This document shows, piece by piece, positions 1-13,800 of a DNA stretch of 64,000 bases. A model generated the notes under the pieces. It searched no databases. It saw only the letters and a list, made by a program, of their open reading frames with translations, and was not told the origin of the DNA. Numbering within the stretch: the first letter of the stretch is position 1; each line of letters begins with the position of its first letter. The position numbers and the translations under genes are program-made. Where the stretch lies: positions 21,428,243 through 21,492,242 of the forward strand of contig OX419761.1 in NCBI GenBank assembly GCA_948567375.1, in the 5' to 3' direction. The DNA is from Lunularia cruciata (lineage: Eukaryota; Streptophyta; Marchantiopsida; Lunulariales; Lunulariaceae).

Positions 1-743
1 GACCTTCACTTTGAGGACAAAGTGAAAACTTAGTCCGGGGGTAAATGTAAGACCCATTTGTGCATGTGTGTGGTATTGTGATATTTAGCTTGGTATTACA
101 GGTACTTAAGAGATATTATTTATATACAGATAAAGGATGGTTCTATATTAGTCATGGTTAGCTAAATCTAGTCATAGCTAAGATAGAGGGGACCTTACTT
201 TAGAGGAAGTAGAAAAGATGAGCACCAATATTTTGGATTTTAGTGTGTTGACTTGGTATTATTCCTAGGTGTTTGGCTTTGAGGAAAGAGTTGAGAACTC
301 TTGGGCCCGCAAGCCTTTTTGTTTTGGATTCTTCTTTAGTCCAAGGATAGCCCATGTGAAGGAATCCTTGACTTAGTGGTTGGGTCAAGATAAGACCACA
401 TGCTTAGGGGAATATGCCCATGTGAATGGATATTCTTTTCTACTTTTTGACTTTACTTGACTTTTAGTCTAGTAACTTGAGTTACTATGGTAATTAGTAA
501 CTTTGGTACGTAACTATTTCACAAGTATATAAAAAAGGGGTGAGGAAGTACTCATCATCCTTTCATTTGCAACTTTCTCTCTCTCATTGAGTTCTCTAGT
601 GAGCAATGTCTTGAGTCTTGGAGCGTTAGCGTTGGAGGAGTATGATGGAGTTGGGGTTCCTTGCCTTCTTAGTCCATGGTGCGCTACCATAATAGTCATC
701 AGAGGTTCATCCTAAGTGAGAGACAGGCCGGCTCACAGTACAT
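1..743 (+). mobile_element. 3' end and 3' LTR of an LTR retroelement (fossil)
   Basis: Bases 1-45 look like the last internal bases of an LTR element and finish in a G-rich polypurine-like run (about 34-41). The LTR then opens with tgtaagaccc at 46. A good TATA box (tatataaaaaa, about 527) is followed by a pyrimidine-rich leader, the usual U3/R/U5 layout. The LTR probably ends in CA at 737 or 743. Its other LTR and coding region lie outside the window, so the family cannot be named beyond LTR retrotransposon. No reading frame here resembles a host gene. Confidence 0.6.
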
Positions 744-2239
744 AGCAATTGATGTTCTTGGAGGAGAAAAGAAATTACTCTTATGAATGTACAAAGATGA
801 ATCAACAACAAATGAAAGATCATCAGAATACAAGGGTCCTACATGTATAGCTGACCAATCTAAGGTATCAAGTATTACTATGTGATAGTCAACACAAGCT
901 CTTCTCCAAAAAAATACATCTATGATGGATGGGACCATACCAAGTAGATAAGTTTTATAACAATAGTGTCCTCGTTGTTGTCAAATTTAGAAGTAAATCT
1001 ATTTTCCACTCAAGTAATAGTTGGTGTGTTTAGAGATACCACAACTAAACCTAAAAATAAGGAGTGGCCCCCATGTTTGCATGGACTCTCACATTTCAAG
1101 AAGTTGATATGTGGTGACCAACCTTTGCATTGTTAGTACATCTTTTTCTTTTGCTTTCAATTTCCATAGATTAATGAAAGATTAGGAAAGCTATTAAGGC
1201 TTGAATACAAGATTGTGCTACTTATCATTGGCCTAGAAGGAGAACAAGAAGATGAGATAAGAGAAAAACCATGGCTCTTTTGCATCTAAGGATCACAAGG
1301 ACAAAGACCCTTGTAGTTGTAATACTTTTGATCTTTGTGTCCTTTTTGATTGTGAGCCTTGTGATCTTGAGTCCTCAATGATGATTGACTCTTAGGTCAA
1401 AGTTTGTAACAAAGAATTCCATAACAAATGCATTGGTCTATAACATGATCAGCCTAGGAGTAACTCAATCTTGAAAGATTCAAATGACTTGAATGTACTA
1501 CCACGTAGACAAAGAACAAAAATCAATGACCATTTGAATTTGTCAAAATGCTTGCATGAGTGAAAAGAAACAATTCATTAAGGCCACAACTACCAAATTT
1601 CAAAATAGTTTCCACCAAGTTATAAATTCATGGCTCTTGCTCATGCAATCGCTCTTTTGACTTAACAAATTAATTCAAGGGCAAAGTGTCCAGAGATTTT
1701 ATTGGCAAGAAACAAGAACTGACAGTTGAGAACTTGGGTAATTGGGTGAGTGAGTGTTTTGGTAGGGATTGACTTTCAATAGATACATTGTGTCTATGCA
1801 TGATAGCTTTCCTACCAAGAAGGCATAGAGCACTTCCAAAGGTGACTTTGAAATCACCCGGAGTAGTGGCCATGCCATTTTAAAGAGGAGTTCAACCACA
1901 ACAAAAAGCTCAATTTCTTATTGTGGAATTGGGGTTTGGGTGATTTAACAATGATATTGGAGATAAGAGATGATCAAGACCCTAGGCTAGAATTTTTAAA
2001 GAGGAATGAATTTGCTTGGACATAGACTTGATAGCAAATGATGCTCAAGCATGCAGTTGAATCTCCTCTAGATGCAATGATGATAGACACCCAATGAAGT
2101 CACCAAAGGTTAAACTAATGAGGAGATCAAGGTATTATTTAAGGAAGAAAATTAGAGTAATGGGTGGCAAATTAGGGTGTACAAGGATCCCATACAAAGA
2201 GCAATTGCTGAAGCAATCATGAAGCTCTTCAAATTCAGC
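744..2239. other. Repeat-like DNA with no recognised gene
   Basis: The stretch is AT-rich and poor in CpG, like the known transposon blocks in this window. Short open frames occur on both strands, for example 699-938 on the minus strand, but none has a motif I recognise. It is probably decayed transposon sequence. Confidence 0.4.
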
Positions 2240-2620
2240 TTTAAAAAACCAAAGAGTGAAATAGGAGAATGGAAGATTACATGGAACTCTCAAGTGAGTG
2301 AAACCCTAAATGCCTAGTACAAGTTTGGGCTTTGGTATTTATAGTGAAAAATACAAGACTCTTGAGAAGCTTCCAAAGAAGCTTCCTTCTTGAATCCATC
2401 TACTTTTCATACAAGCTAAGCTAGCCATTAACTTGGTGTACAAATTATCCAATCCTTGGAAGGTACCTAGAAGCTTCCCACCAAGAAGCTTTCAAGGTGC
2501 TTCTAGAACATTCTATCAAGAAGCTACCTAAATGCTTCTAAAATATTTTTAGGATTCCTAGTTATATTACAGTTATTAATTCATTAACCTCTGCTAGCTC
2601 AGCACTAAAAAATGATCCGC
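2240..2620 (-). mobile_element. Lone LTR relic of chromovirus family A
   Basis: This stretch matches, base for base over long runs, the reverse complement of the family A LTRs at 24522 and 36271. Shared landmarks are the caaatgcctag... start of transcript region, the TATA equivalent (tatttatagt near 2337) and the series of gaagcttc blocks. No primer site or coding sequence adjoins it, so it is probably a solo LTR. The right boundary is uncertain because the similarity fades after about 2560. Confidence 0.7.
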
Positions 2621-5600
2621 AAACATTTCTTTGAATCTCTATTTTATGTTTTCTAATAAAATTTTCCATGTTGCACTACTTTACTCACGGAAGAAGTATG
2701 CTTACACTCTAGGAACACTTCAGGTGCTAACTCATCTACTTATTTCCATACTCCTACACAAGCGTACCACCTACATGAACACAAGTCAAGCCATCTTCTT
2801 CTAGTACCTTCACAAGGGACGACTTGTGAACTGTGCAAAAATGTTTAGTACATGGGTCCACAACATGGGTGAAGATATGAAGATGAACAAGGAGTCACCC
2901 TCATGTCACCTTTTGTGATACACTTCTTCATCTTGGTAAAGATGGTAAGCAAGGAGGAAAAGAAGAAGTTCCCATCACACTTTTATCATCAATGATATTT
3001 TAGTATATATCCAAAATGGCTGTGGAGTACAAGAAATTATTTTCAATATTTACCTGAAAATTTATATAATTCTAGAAACCCAAATATTTAAAAACGTGAT
3101 TTCAAATACACGATTAAAGAAAAAGTACACTAAAAGCAAATAAATATTTGATGGTCTCTTAGAGATTTTAAAAGACATAAAATTATTTGCATGCAAGTAA
3201 GGTCATGTTCTATACATCCTCCCCGTATTCTAGCTCAAGGTAGGAAAGAGTTGTCATGTAGAATCTGAAGAAACTCTTCAGCTTCCCGCACCTTTTTAAC
3301 GAGACCAGCTAAGCTGATTGCAACTGTGTTCTCGCATATAAAATGTGTTCATGAGTACACCCCTGGATGCCGGTTATAACGTGGTCGGTGGTCAATCGGT
3401 TTATATGCCAGAGCAAGAGCACAGCAGCTTAGAGTTTCTGTTGGTGCGTATATTTACCGGTCGCTTCAATCTGTATGTGATGGGAAGCTGCATGCAAATG
3501 CATTCTACCCAGAATGGACACATGGGGCCAGCCACACTTACTTTAGTCATCACTTCCCGGCAGCAGCTAATGAAAACGTGCAAATGGACAAATAAACAAG
3601 CCTTTCCCCGAGAAATGGGCGACAATAATTTCGTTTGAATAGTGGAGTATAACCAGATACTGAGATGCTAGGCAACAGTTTTCAGAGACGACGATCAACT
3701 TAAATGATTTTGTAGCTTGAAAAGACTCGTGACGTACAAGCGATAGATTCATTAGTGGTGAAACATGATAATGCTTGTCGTGCTCGGTAGGCGTGATGGA
3801 CTAAAGTATGTATGCAAGATCCTTCTGGACGTTTGTCATATATTAAACTCCGAGATGAAACAGTCAGGCAAAGCACGAATTCTCCGAGGATCTATTTTAC
3901 ACGAGTCGATGGGAGCTTTGAATGCACTTCTGGGAGTTGCAATACACAGGGTTGCAACAGTGCTTCATGGAAACTTGTGAAGTGGAACATCACTGTGCAT
4001 ATGCTATGCTGGAGAATTAGTCAGCAAAAGGCGGAAGGGACGAGTGCTCCACATCGCTGGGGATTTCGACGATGAAACCATGTAGGCATTTATCATTTAT
4101 GGTTGTGGAGTCTATCGCATATGTGGATGGCACGGACAAGCAAGAAATGCGATATTGTTACAGTCCGTAGGACGGACGATGACTGTAGGTTAAACCTTCT
4201 CTTCCCGCTTACAGTACTGCCAAGTGTATTCCCTCACAAGTGACTGAAAAGAAAGCCCTGCAATTCTAACCTATCATTCCTAAAAAGTAAGAGTTACTCT
4301 TAAACTCATCTAAGAGAGTAATTGGTGTTTGCTGTTCACGCTTTTCAATGATGATGTTAACGCAATCCACTAATCCTCCTCCCGGAAATCCATATAAACC
4401 CGTGATTCATGGAAATTAAGCCAGCAGGGAACTCGGGTGAAGTGTTAAAAACAAAACTTGAGTTTGTTTGTTCATCGCTAAGAACTATACTCTCTCTTGA
4501 AGAAAATCGCACACATTCATGATGCGCAAAAATCTTAACACGCGAATTCACTCGATTACGGTGCGGATATCTATTTATCGTTTCGATTCCCCTGAGCGAT
4601 AAGGCAGTTAGGTGTAGGTCGTTTGGGCAACGGCGATGGAGACGAAGTGGGGCTGTGCGAGAGGCTAGCTTTTGGGGCCCAGCACTAGACTGCTGTTTCT
4701 TACTTTTCTGGATCCCTAGAACACAAGAAGTTAATATAAGTCTAGCTGGGTCAGTCAGTCTGCTCGCGAACTGGCTACCGTAGTCTGCAGCAACACACGA
4801 TCGTAGAGATCGAAAAGCCACTGGTGGTCGTCGGTCGCTCAATATTGTCTTTCCCCGGCCTTCCTCCTTCTCCTCCTCCTCCTCCTACAGTGCAGGTCCG
4901 GTCAGAGCTTTGCATGGCTGGATAGCGGATGGAGGTGAGGGCATGGTGGAGGAAGTCGAACTGAAGTGGCTCCGCCCACTCGATGAATCTTATTTGTGTG
5001 CGCCATGTATGTTATACACGTGGAAAGGAGACCAGGGATTTTTGGGGCTCTGCTAGTGGCTGCCTGCGTACAAACACTAGGAGACAGGATTGATCCGGCT
5101 GGTGCTTCTCCTGTGCTTGTGCGAGTTGGTTCCCCTCCGCCAATAGACTATCTTGATAAATTATTCGGGTCATCGGGACATAGCGGTCCTAGTTATCCCA
5201 GGTCAGGCCCTTCTAATCCGAGTTATTCACTTTTCAAATCAAGTCCCAGATTTGATTGACATTCGCTAATTAATTAACCCACCAGACACGCTACTACACC
5301 TCATGAGTCAGACGAGATTAGAGAAAGAGAATGTACATGCGCATTATTGTAGATCAAGGCCTGGTTTCAACTAAGTATTGACCCCAACTGAGTAATTCTT
5401 CTAGGTCGTTTGAGTTGCTCATCCGATAATTCTTTTCTCTATAAAACAATGCCTGTCACAGCCAGTCGAACGAAACAACAACCGAAAATTTGGTGTTCAA
5501 CCTGTCTGGATCACTCGCAAACACCCAAGGCGATCAACTGATCATGCTTACGAAGAATAAATCGGATTATTCACAAAACAGTGAGTGAGCACTGGGGTCC

Positions 5601-8600
5601 TTAGAACCTAACTGCCAGAAGACCGAGGTCATGCTTAGGATAGGTCGGGTGACGGAAGTCACCTGTGCAGAGCACGGCGGGAATATGGACTGAGCGAAAT
5701 GGGATCGTGCAAATTATTCACGTGACTTATTAACTACATTGGAGTGAATACAGAGAGGCATGTCTGTCTAAACAGACGAGACACATTAGTGAGAATGGCG
5801 TATTGGCCGCCAAATCAGGCAGAATGTTGGGATGGTTTTCTCCGGGGCAGCGACAGAGTTGCTGCAGATCGGAGAATGGAGTCATCCTATATGGTTTGTA
5901 CACGCATGGCGAGGATCAGGTATCTGCTGTCATCAGCTTAATGATGTTCCATGATCACTTTGACAAGTTGAAGAAAATTGGAGTTGAATTGAGATGGTTA
6001 TAAGGAGGTTCCCTTTCCTTGACCGCAAGGGCAGTATCCACGCCACTTCTTCTAAGATGGGCTGCCAATTAATACATGAGCCGGATTTGCATCGAATGCA
6101 ATTGCAGAAATTATACATTTTGGTATCTACAAGTCCTCTATCGTCAAGTCGCCGTCAACGAAGTGGTACTTTGCATGTAAACCATGATGATGACACCTTA
6201 GGCGTGCGGGACACACGAGGAAAGCTAGTGACGGCAATTGGTCATGTGGTGGGCATTTCTAAGCATTCCACAGGGGGCCCATGCATAGTTTAACATGTCG
6301 AAAGATTCGGCTTAGATGGGGAGGCAGCTAAAGCACAGTGTGGTGCACCCTCTCGAATCTTTTAACATATAAACTCAACGAATGGCCGGCGCTCGGCGTT
6401 CGGCCCGCCGCTTCATCCGCTGGAAAGTAAGCTGCGATCTGAACGGTGTTGACATTGGCCAGACTTATACCATCAGTTTTGTCCCGAACTATTCACCGAG
6501 TCCCCTTGACATGATCTTTTGTGAATCCATGCCTGCTGTTCACTCGCCTCCCTCCCACCGGGAAGGGCTAGCTCTACCCACCATTAGGTTCTCCGAAGCA
6601 TCTCCAAATCGAAACAGCCGTGATCCTCATCAGACTGTATCTGAAGATAGACATGCTGATTGGCAGTCAATGGAGTTTGCTCCAGCGAGACAACATTAGT
6701 GACAAATTTGTGATTCTTACTTAAGATAAGCTTTCACTGAAGCCACACACGACCTCCTTCAGCTCAGCTCGGCTTGGCGAAGATTATTTACAGTGCAGCC
6801 TCCCGGCCCTCGCCCGTCTCCACAGGTCTGGTGGGGCCTCCAATCGCTTCAAGTTGCCAAAGTTCCTCCAACCAATACCCCTCTGATGAATCACTAATAT
6901 CCCGCCAGCCCTGTTGCTGCCCAACTGGCGTGTTCTAGTGACAATGGGGAGAATTGCTTGTTTTGAAGATCTGGAACGGCTGCACTCATGGGAACTCAAA
7001 ATTAGCGAGTTAGACGGACAGCAGGATTACAAAACTCTTAAATACGAAGAGCTTCTGTTTGAAACTAGTTCCATGGGTATAGACAAGAGGAAACGTCTGA
7101 CACGATTAAAGGAGGACATTCGATAAATAGTTCTGGGCAGTAGCTTAGCCTGTCATTGCATTTCGGAAACTTTCGCTTAGCGCAAGGTGGGGGCTTGGAT
7201 TTCCTGACCGTATGCAACGCTTTATATAACTCAAGCGCTCTTTATAACTTCTGTTCTGACCCTCACAGTATCAATTTATCATCTTTTCTCAGTGGAGACA
7301 GTAAATTTCTGGATTGAGTTTTGTCCTGCCACTCACATGATCACGACGAACCTCCACCGCACTCCTTGTGGAATCTAGCTCCGGCTCATATGATGTTGTT
7401 CAAATGAATTACAAGGAGCAACTTCTGGAATGACAATATCTTCACCAGAAGCCCGCTCCAACGCTCATGACTCTTGAGTCAAATCTCTCCAGGATTGTCT
7501 CAAGGAAGCCACGACACTGTAGTGACCCTCGACATATTCCCAATCTTCATCACAAGATTCAACAGACGGATCGGGCTCAAGTTTCTCCTCTGTTTGTCCT
7601 TTCATGTGGGAATTTCTTCGAGCTCTTTATCATAGCCCATGAAGGTCCAGGATAGGTGACGCCAGCTAATGCTCATCGCCCATTAAACAATAAAGGGAAA
7701 TTGAATGTCGAAAGCTTGCGCGAAGTAGATGATACTTCTAGACTTGCAATAATCCCGCACACAATCTAGGTCCGAGAAGACTGCTACAGACGCCACATTT
7801 TTCTCCACAGGTTCCAAGACGCAACTACTTTCTCCTGTTCAAAGCAACTCCCTACTAAGTACACTAGAAGCTTGCTACAGTTTCAAATCTTCCTCTTAAA
7901 ATCCGAGTCGCAATCAGGCGAAACCTTTCGATGCTTTCTGCAGCTGCAGTGCAGGTTTTCCCGTGTCATACTACAGCGTCGAGCACCATGCTCCGTATAC
8001 AGGTCATTTAACGTGACCCAATCGATTTCAACAGCAAAGCATTTAGTTCAATTTATGCACAATTAAGTACAATATGTGCACTTCCTAATGAGTCTATTGA
8101 CCAGGCGGACTAAGGCAATATAGTAAGATATTGTATTGACTAACTCCTGTACGATCCTGAGATCTTTTGTTCCCTTTCTACAATGACAGATCTGGAGAAA
8201 CCATATCTGTTCAGCGGAAATCCGATATACAGACTACGTATTCCAAATCCATGTTTGGAAACAGTGGTATTTCTGTATGTACAGACAGTGACAGGTCTCT
8301 CGTACGTCGAGTGTCCTTCTTTGCATGAGATCCCATTGTTCTGAAGTACAAAAGATTCCCCACTCAGACTTCATTTCCACCAAGCCCTTAGAGACTGGGA
8401 ACTTAATTTGACGAGTCACGTATCGAAGCTCCCCAACAACATGGGATTCTACAAGTTACCAGATCTCTATCTTAGTGTTGGTCAGCGCGTTTGTTTAGAT
8501 TAAGTCCTCTACGATTTCAATTCGAGGTTTAAGGTCTGGACCAATCTGTCAGAGGCAGGAAAATTGGTTTCTCTCAAGACTTGGAACACGATGGTCCCTC

Positions 8601-11600
8601 TATTTTGGTAGAGGTTACACTGGGTTGTTATCCAGCTTTACCACGCGATGAATGGACTCGCCCGCAAAATGTAGACTAAAATGTAGACCACCGAGCCCTC
8701 ATGAGTTGATAAAACTTAGATCAAACTCAATGGCCCTACCAAGGAGCATTTCCTTGAGACCGCCCCAGTGTCGGAGGTTTAGAGTCTTTGCGAAGTATGC
8801 GGTCCGGGGCTGGGTTACTGTTTTATCGTTTGGAAATGTGCAGCAACTAGAGGATTAAAAGCTGTGGAGATGAAATGTGCTCAGACACATTCTGAAAATC
8901 ATGATGTGGACAGTTCCCTATTCGCCGCGAGCGATCAAGGCGGAGATACACTCACCAGTAGTACCGACAGTATAAGTAGGGCCAGACATAAGACGCTTGG
9001 TAAGTTCTTGAACTAATCAAGGCGAAAGATGCTGCATCTAAGGCGTCGATTTCCGGCAAATATCCTTCTCGTATGGTGAAGCGTGTATCAACCGTGGATC
9101 AACACAAACCCTCATAATTAGCTGTACAACTAACGAGCAATCACGATGGAGACGAGTAATCCTTACTGAGACATAACCATCTGCTGCCTGGTGGATTATG
9201 AACTGTCAAGTTTTCCTACATGCCGATGTTTTGTCTGTTTGTGCCTTGCCTTCAATGATTTCAATGCTCGACATGTCACCTCTGTTTATGATCTCCTAGT
9301 TTACATCAAACATCTCAACTGTTGATGATATTCTTGACTGACTTGCCCCTTTTCGCGGTTTATAGCACATGCCTCAATCCCAATTACAGTCTTTTACCTT
9401 GAATGGAGCTACACTCACATGCACATTCACATAAGAGTACTGGTGGATAAATGGTTCTTAATCACCAAACACGAAACACAGCACGTAGTTATGTGGCACA
9501 CCTCATCATTCATCGAGATTTGCGCACTTTGGGAACGGGCCTCGCGAAAATGACTTAAGCTCAGCCGATATCAGATTTTCTCCTTTGGTTTCATCTATGC
9601 CAATGATGGCACACTTTACCAGAGCATTCAATTTTTCAGTACCTGTCCGTATCGGTTCAAGTTCAGGAGTACGCAACACAGGCTATATTCTTGCAGTTTC
9701 ATGAACCGAGTGATGTGCAGTATTGCGGGCATGTTTTCCATGACTGCTCAGCATTGGCCATGGAGTTAAGTCAGGCTGGACTTCCTATTACTGGAGCTTC
9801 AGTAGCTGAGAGGAAGGATAAACTCATCTGTCGTCTCCTAGGCATCGTTTGCCGTTGGCAATCGAACTTCAAGGAGCTTTCGATCTACATCTTAAAACAT
9901 ACCTGCCTTCTTCACAATATGGTGATGTTCGAAATGATGGTTGCAACGTGGTCCCGAGAACCACGTGTACAGGATATTCACATTACTCACGTGATATTAA
10001 ATTTCTTGAGTCGTTGACGTCACAGGCGCTCTATGGCTGCACATTGGTGAAGAAGATCGGACCTTGAGGCCGAACAATCTAAGTGAAGGATATTAAACTC
10101 TCCATGGTGAGTTTGTAATAAGTCTCGGGTAACGAAACCCACTGTTCTCTTAAAGGTGAACAAGTTAGAGCACCCAATAAATAATCATATTCATACCCAC
10201 TCGTTCCCGTCTCAGCATACAGCATTAACAGTTATCAGACTGAATTGCTGAAAAGCAGAAGATCCAAAAGTTAGAACTCATCAGTTTATGTGCGTGTTGA
10301 ATGGCCAGTACTTAGTATCAACCAGGTCCGATCTCGAGATATTAATATCGCTGACAGGGCATGCTTCTCTCTCGAGTAGAGGGTCAGATTGAGAGTATGT
10401 AGTCCAGGGAGCAAGCAAAAAAGTTTAAATCATGATCATGTTTCAGGTGCTGGCCTTTGTAACGGTTTACCACCACAATCCTGCTGATACTTGTGTTTGT
10501 CAGCCGCGTACATATGTACAGTTCCCACAAAAGAATCCCACATGCACATCCAGGATGTGACTTCAATAAACTCTGTAACTTCTGATGTGCTTATTTGAAC
10601 AGCTTTCGTCGATCCGACGAACTACGAGAAACCTCAATGAAATAAGCTCCTCGTTTCCGCGACAGAAAACACCACAGTTCCTCACTCTCCATACCCATTC
10701 GAAAGACAACTAGCTATCGGGGTCAAAGATTGCAATCCAGCCAGAACCTCATTGCTGACGACGTGAGCAGCATGGTCCTAGATCAGTACCACATGGGGCT
10801 AGAGACTTGACCAATCCAGTTTCAAGGCCTGAAGGTCCAACACGATTCCTACACCCCTAGGCTAAATCTACCCAAGTAAAAGCCATCAGCTCGACCTGGC
10901 CGGTTGCGTCTCTGACACGGTAAATGAGCTCCGTCGCTGGACGCGACCTTCACGAAGTAGAAATCAAACCCAGGGATGAGAGCATGCATGTGGAGCTATG
11001 GTGGGTTTGCTGTAAGTAGGATAACTGTAGCTTCACCGCCTGAAAGAAGGAATCCTTCGATGTCATTGAATCCACCGAAACCAAATACAACTTTGTCTCC
11101 CTCAACTTTGTCTCTGCATTTTCAAGGGCAAGGGCAGTCTACAACGAGAACTTGTGGTTCCCAGGGCTATCCTGAATACTCCCGGATCCTCCTGTTGCTG
11201 TACCCTTTCGTCAATGTCGTACGTCAGACCCAGAATTGCTGCATATTCGCTTGCAATGACGCTATCACACAGAAGATGGTTATCCAATGACATTTGATTA
11301 CACAACGTCCGTACTTCCTAGACGAGTGCGTAGATCGTGGTCCTGGAAAACCACCTGTGGGGTACAATCACTTGTCTCGAATTCGATGTTCTTGGGGTAC
11401 TGAGTCCACCATGGAAACCGGGACGTGTGCAACCGCCACAAAATTGTATGTTACCATTACCTCTCTTTAGGTCAACTGGGAGCAAATTCGAAGAACCTTG
11501 ACCCAAAGAACACATCAGAACCTACTGTAGATTCAAACAGTTCCTGTGATAGATAATTAAAGCGCTACTTTCCGATCAAGAACGCCATGAACAAAATCAA

Positions 11601-12713
11601 CAGGTATGGACAATTCCGTGGCAGACAGAAACGCTTGCCATTTGGAACAACTTCATAAAAAGAGGAAAAACGCGCCAGCATCTGCAGTACTAATAAATAC
11701 ATAAGCAGAACAGCGATCACAATTTCAACAGAACTAGACAGACAGTATAATGTCTGAGTTCTAATACACCAAAGTGCAAATTTGAATGACATCCCGGGGG
11801 AACAAAGATATGTACACGAGGTGCCTAGAGTCGAATTGGGAAGGAGCTAGCCAAGTCTTCAGGAACTGAACTGGACATCAAATTGATAGATGGTGATTGA
11901 CAAAGCTCTATTACTAAGTTACGAGTGTACATACTTCTTCAAGTTCTATTAATAAAGTCCGCCGAGGAACATCTAGTCTGGCAACGCAGTCCAGCTTCCC
12001 TCCCTCGCTCTCGCTCCATGTGGTTCAGTACTTCAGTGAGTTAAACCGCAAGCAGTGTCAGAAGCGCGCTTCTGGAGCCTTCTTTCCACCACATACGGTA
12101 AGCTTTTTAATGGAAACGACAATCCTCAATAGTTGAGCTCGAGGAGTGATTCGCTCCGCCCATTGATTGCCCCTTACGTTCGCCAAATTTTCGTTACATG
12201 ACTTCTGTATCTTTAAGCGCTTACAACTGAAGGGGCGACACAGCGCTACGGCACTGTAGTTCTTGTGTTTTCATGCCATGCCCGAGAGCGAGGATCATCG
12301 TTCTACCTGTGTGGGCCACCTGGTGATACATGCATGTGCAATCTCTTGACACTCGGTGACTCGGAAGTCGACTGACGCTTCTCCTGATCAGTTGGTGGTT
12401 ACCTGATCCGACCATAGCAGAGAACGTTCGTAGTCGTCGTTTTGTATAAGTAGTTTCGAGCGAGTGCGAGCTCAGAACCGGTGTCACTTCCGATGTGACG
12501 TACAGAAGTCGGCCCACACGAAACATACTGTTACAAACAAGTTGTAATCATGCCTGATTGGGTATAACAAATTTCTCCTCCTCGTTACCAGCTATTCTTC
12601 TCTCTTCGCACAAGATCCAGCAAGGAATGATGTCAATGTCATGGATGTCATGTACGTAGGTACTACTAGTAGGAATCTGCGAAGTGCGCGAAGAGGAGAT
12701 TTATCGCCGTAGT
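2621..12713. other. Repeat remnants to about 3230, then CpG-normal DNA without a recognised gene
   Basis: Up to about 3230 the sequence resembles the CpG-poor repeat blocks. From about 3230 CpG becomes common and no element family of this window recurs. The longest frames are 4357-4842 on the minus strand (161 aa), 9691-10017 on the plus strand (108 aa) and 6382-6699 on the plus strand (105 aa). None contains a motif or composition that I can tie to a protein family, and frames of this size are expected by chance over 10 kb. I see no tRNA or rRNA. Unannotated non-coding transcripts cannot be excluded. Confidence 0.45.
4861..4888. repeat. Short CCT/CTC microsatellite
   Basis: A run of tcc/ctc triplets (cctcctcctcctcctcc) lies just right of the start of the 161-aa minus-strand frame. 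On the minus strand it reads GGA/GAG-rich, like a plant 5' leader, but with no recognised gene behind it this stays a simple repeat. Confidence 0.7.
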
Positions 12714-13514
12714 TTATCCTTTAGAGTCGCGAGACATCATCAGAGCCATATCCTTGTACGCATTACTGCTTCCTGGTGATGGTAAAGATGACATCCCTCC
12801 AGCGCTCGTCGAAAATCGACCGTAAGTTGGCGATGGATTGGTGAAGTGGGAAGCGAAGTTATCGAAAGCCTGGTAAGTGCTGGGTGATAGGATCGGGAGA
12901 TCGGCCATGAAGGACGGGGACAAGAGGTGTGGAGATGGAAGTGGAGAGAAGAGATGTGGTCCGGAATTAGACCCAAACAATGGTGAATACTGAGGTCCTG
13001 CAGCTGCTGCTGCGATCATGGCATTCGCGAACAAATTGTTCACGTTTGCCTGTTCGGTGGCGATGACCCCAGCCTGACCAGTTGCACATGATGGCTCGTA
13101 AGAATTATGATAGACAGGCTCGAATGATCCTAGAGGTCCCCGGGGAGAGGCGAATCCATGGGTGTTTTCTACCCCATTCTCAGCTCCTGGCAGCCCGGAA
13201 TCTGCACTCGAGCTCGGAGAAGCACACGATAGTTCTTCCGGGGGATACTCTCGTCGCCTGGGTGAGCAGTCGGGCTTTCTTTTCAGCCCTCTCCCGGTCA
13301 GTCGCTGCACTAATGTAGAAAACTGCGCTGCATCGACGTGGATTATTTTCGGTGAGTATGTGTGAATAATAACCGGAGGCCGATACTGTCTCACCTCCTC
13401 CTTCACCATCTTCAGAGGTGCAGGCCTCTTGTTTTGCCTACTGTTGTTGCTGCTGAGGTTGCTCCCGCTGCCCTTATTCATGTTGTTGCTCGTGCTTCCG
13501 TTATTGCCGTTCAT
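12714..13514 (-). CDS. VQ-motif protein, MKS1-like (266 aa, single exon)
   Basis: VQ proteins are plant nuclear cofactors that bind WRKY transcription factors and are often phosphorylated by MAP kinases; MKS1 links MPK4 to WRKY25/33 in defence. Here the VQ core FSTLVQRLTG lies at residues 65-74 (bases 13293-13322). The preceding PPVIIHTYSPKIIHVD segment (46-61) is typical of the MKS1 branch. Residues 1-28 are Asn/Ser-rich low complexity. Basic stretches 29-38 and 75-88 could serve nuclear import. There are eleven Ser-Pro sites, including a cluster at 177-211 (LFSPLPSPHLLSPS region), as in MKS1-like tails that MAP kinases modify. The frame is open from ATG to TAA without an intron, usual for moss VQ genes. 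The start is chosen because the Asn-rich N-terminus follows directly on a GA-rich leader with no in-frame upstream Met seen. The function is inferred from the family. Confidence 0.9.
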   Translation of the reverse strand: MNGNNGSTSNNMNKGSGSNLSSNNSRQNKRPAPLKMVKEEVRQYRPPVIIHTYSPKIIHVDAAQFSTLVQRLTGRGLKRKPDCSPRRREYPPEELSCASPSSSADSGLPGAENGVENTHGFASPRGPLGSFEPVYHNSYEPSCATGQAGVIATEQANVNNLFANAMIAAAAAGPQYSPLFGSNSGPHLFSPLPSPHLLSPSFMADLPILSPSTYQAFDNFASHFTNPSPTYGRFSTSAGGMSSLPSPGSSNAYKDMALMMSRDSKG

Positions 13515-13800
13515 CGTCGTGTTTAACCTTTCGCACTCCTATCTATCTCTCAAATCAATTCTTCTTCTTTCTCTCTCTCCTCGCTTCTCTAATTCTCCTG
13601 TCTCTCTGCAACTCTACAACGCATAGCATCTGTCTTTCCTATCGTACTCTTCACCTTAGTTTAGTTGGCTTGACTATGCTTCTCTTCTTTTCCTTCTTTC
13701 GTGTACAACCCGCCTTTTCTGAATCTGCTTGCCTCCCACTCTTCCTCTCCTCTCCCCTTCCCCCTCTGTGACTTCCACTCTCTCTCCTCACTCAATTCCC
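13515..13800 (-). promoter_or_regulatory. GA-rich 5' leader and core promoter region of the VQ gene
   Basis: On the plus strand this region is dominated by ct/tct runs, so the transcript strand is GA-rich. That is a common feature of plant leaders and of TATA-less promoters. No TATA box was found on the minus strand close to the start codon. A 61-codon minus-strand frame at 13788-13973 could act as an upstream ORF if transcription starts above it, but nothing shows that it does. Confidence 0.45.

Noticed and set aside
699-938. Minus-strand frame considered as a Ty1/copia pol fragment
   Set aside because: None of the copia integrase, RT or RNase H signatures could be placed convincingly.
4357-4842. 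161-codon minus-strand frame behind a GGA-rich stretch
   Set aside because: The longest frame in its block, but with no recognisable motif or codon pattern. This length is near what chance gives over tens of kilobases, so it is not called as a gene.
9691-10017. 108-codon plus-strand frame
   Set aside because: No motif, and a second overlapping frame is equally open. Probably chance.
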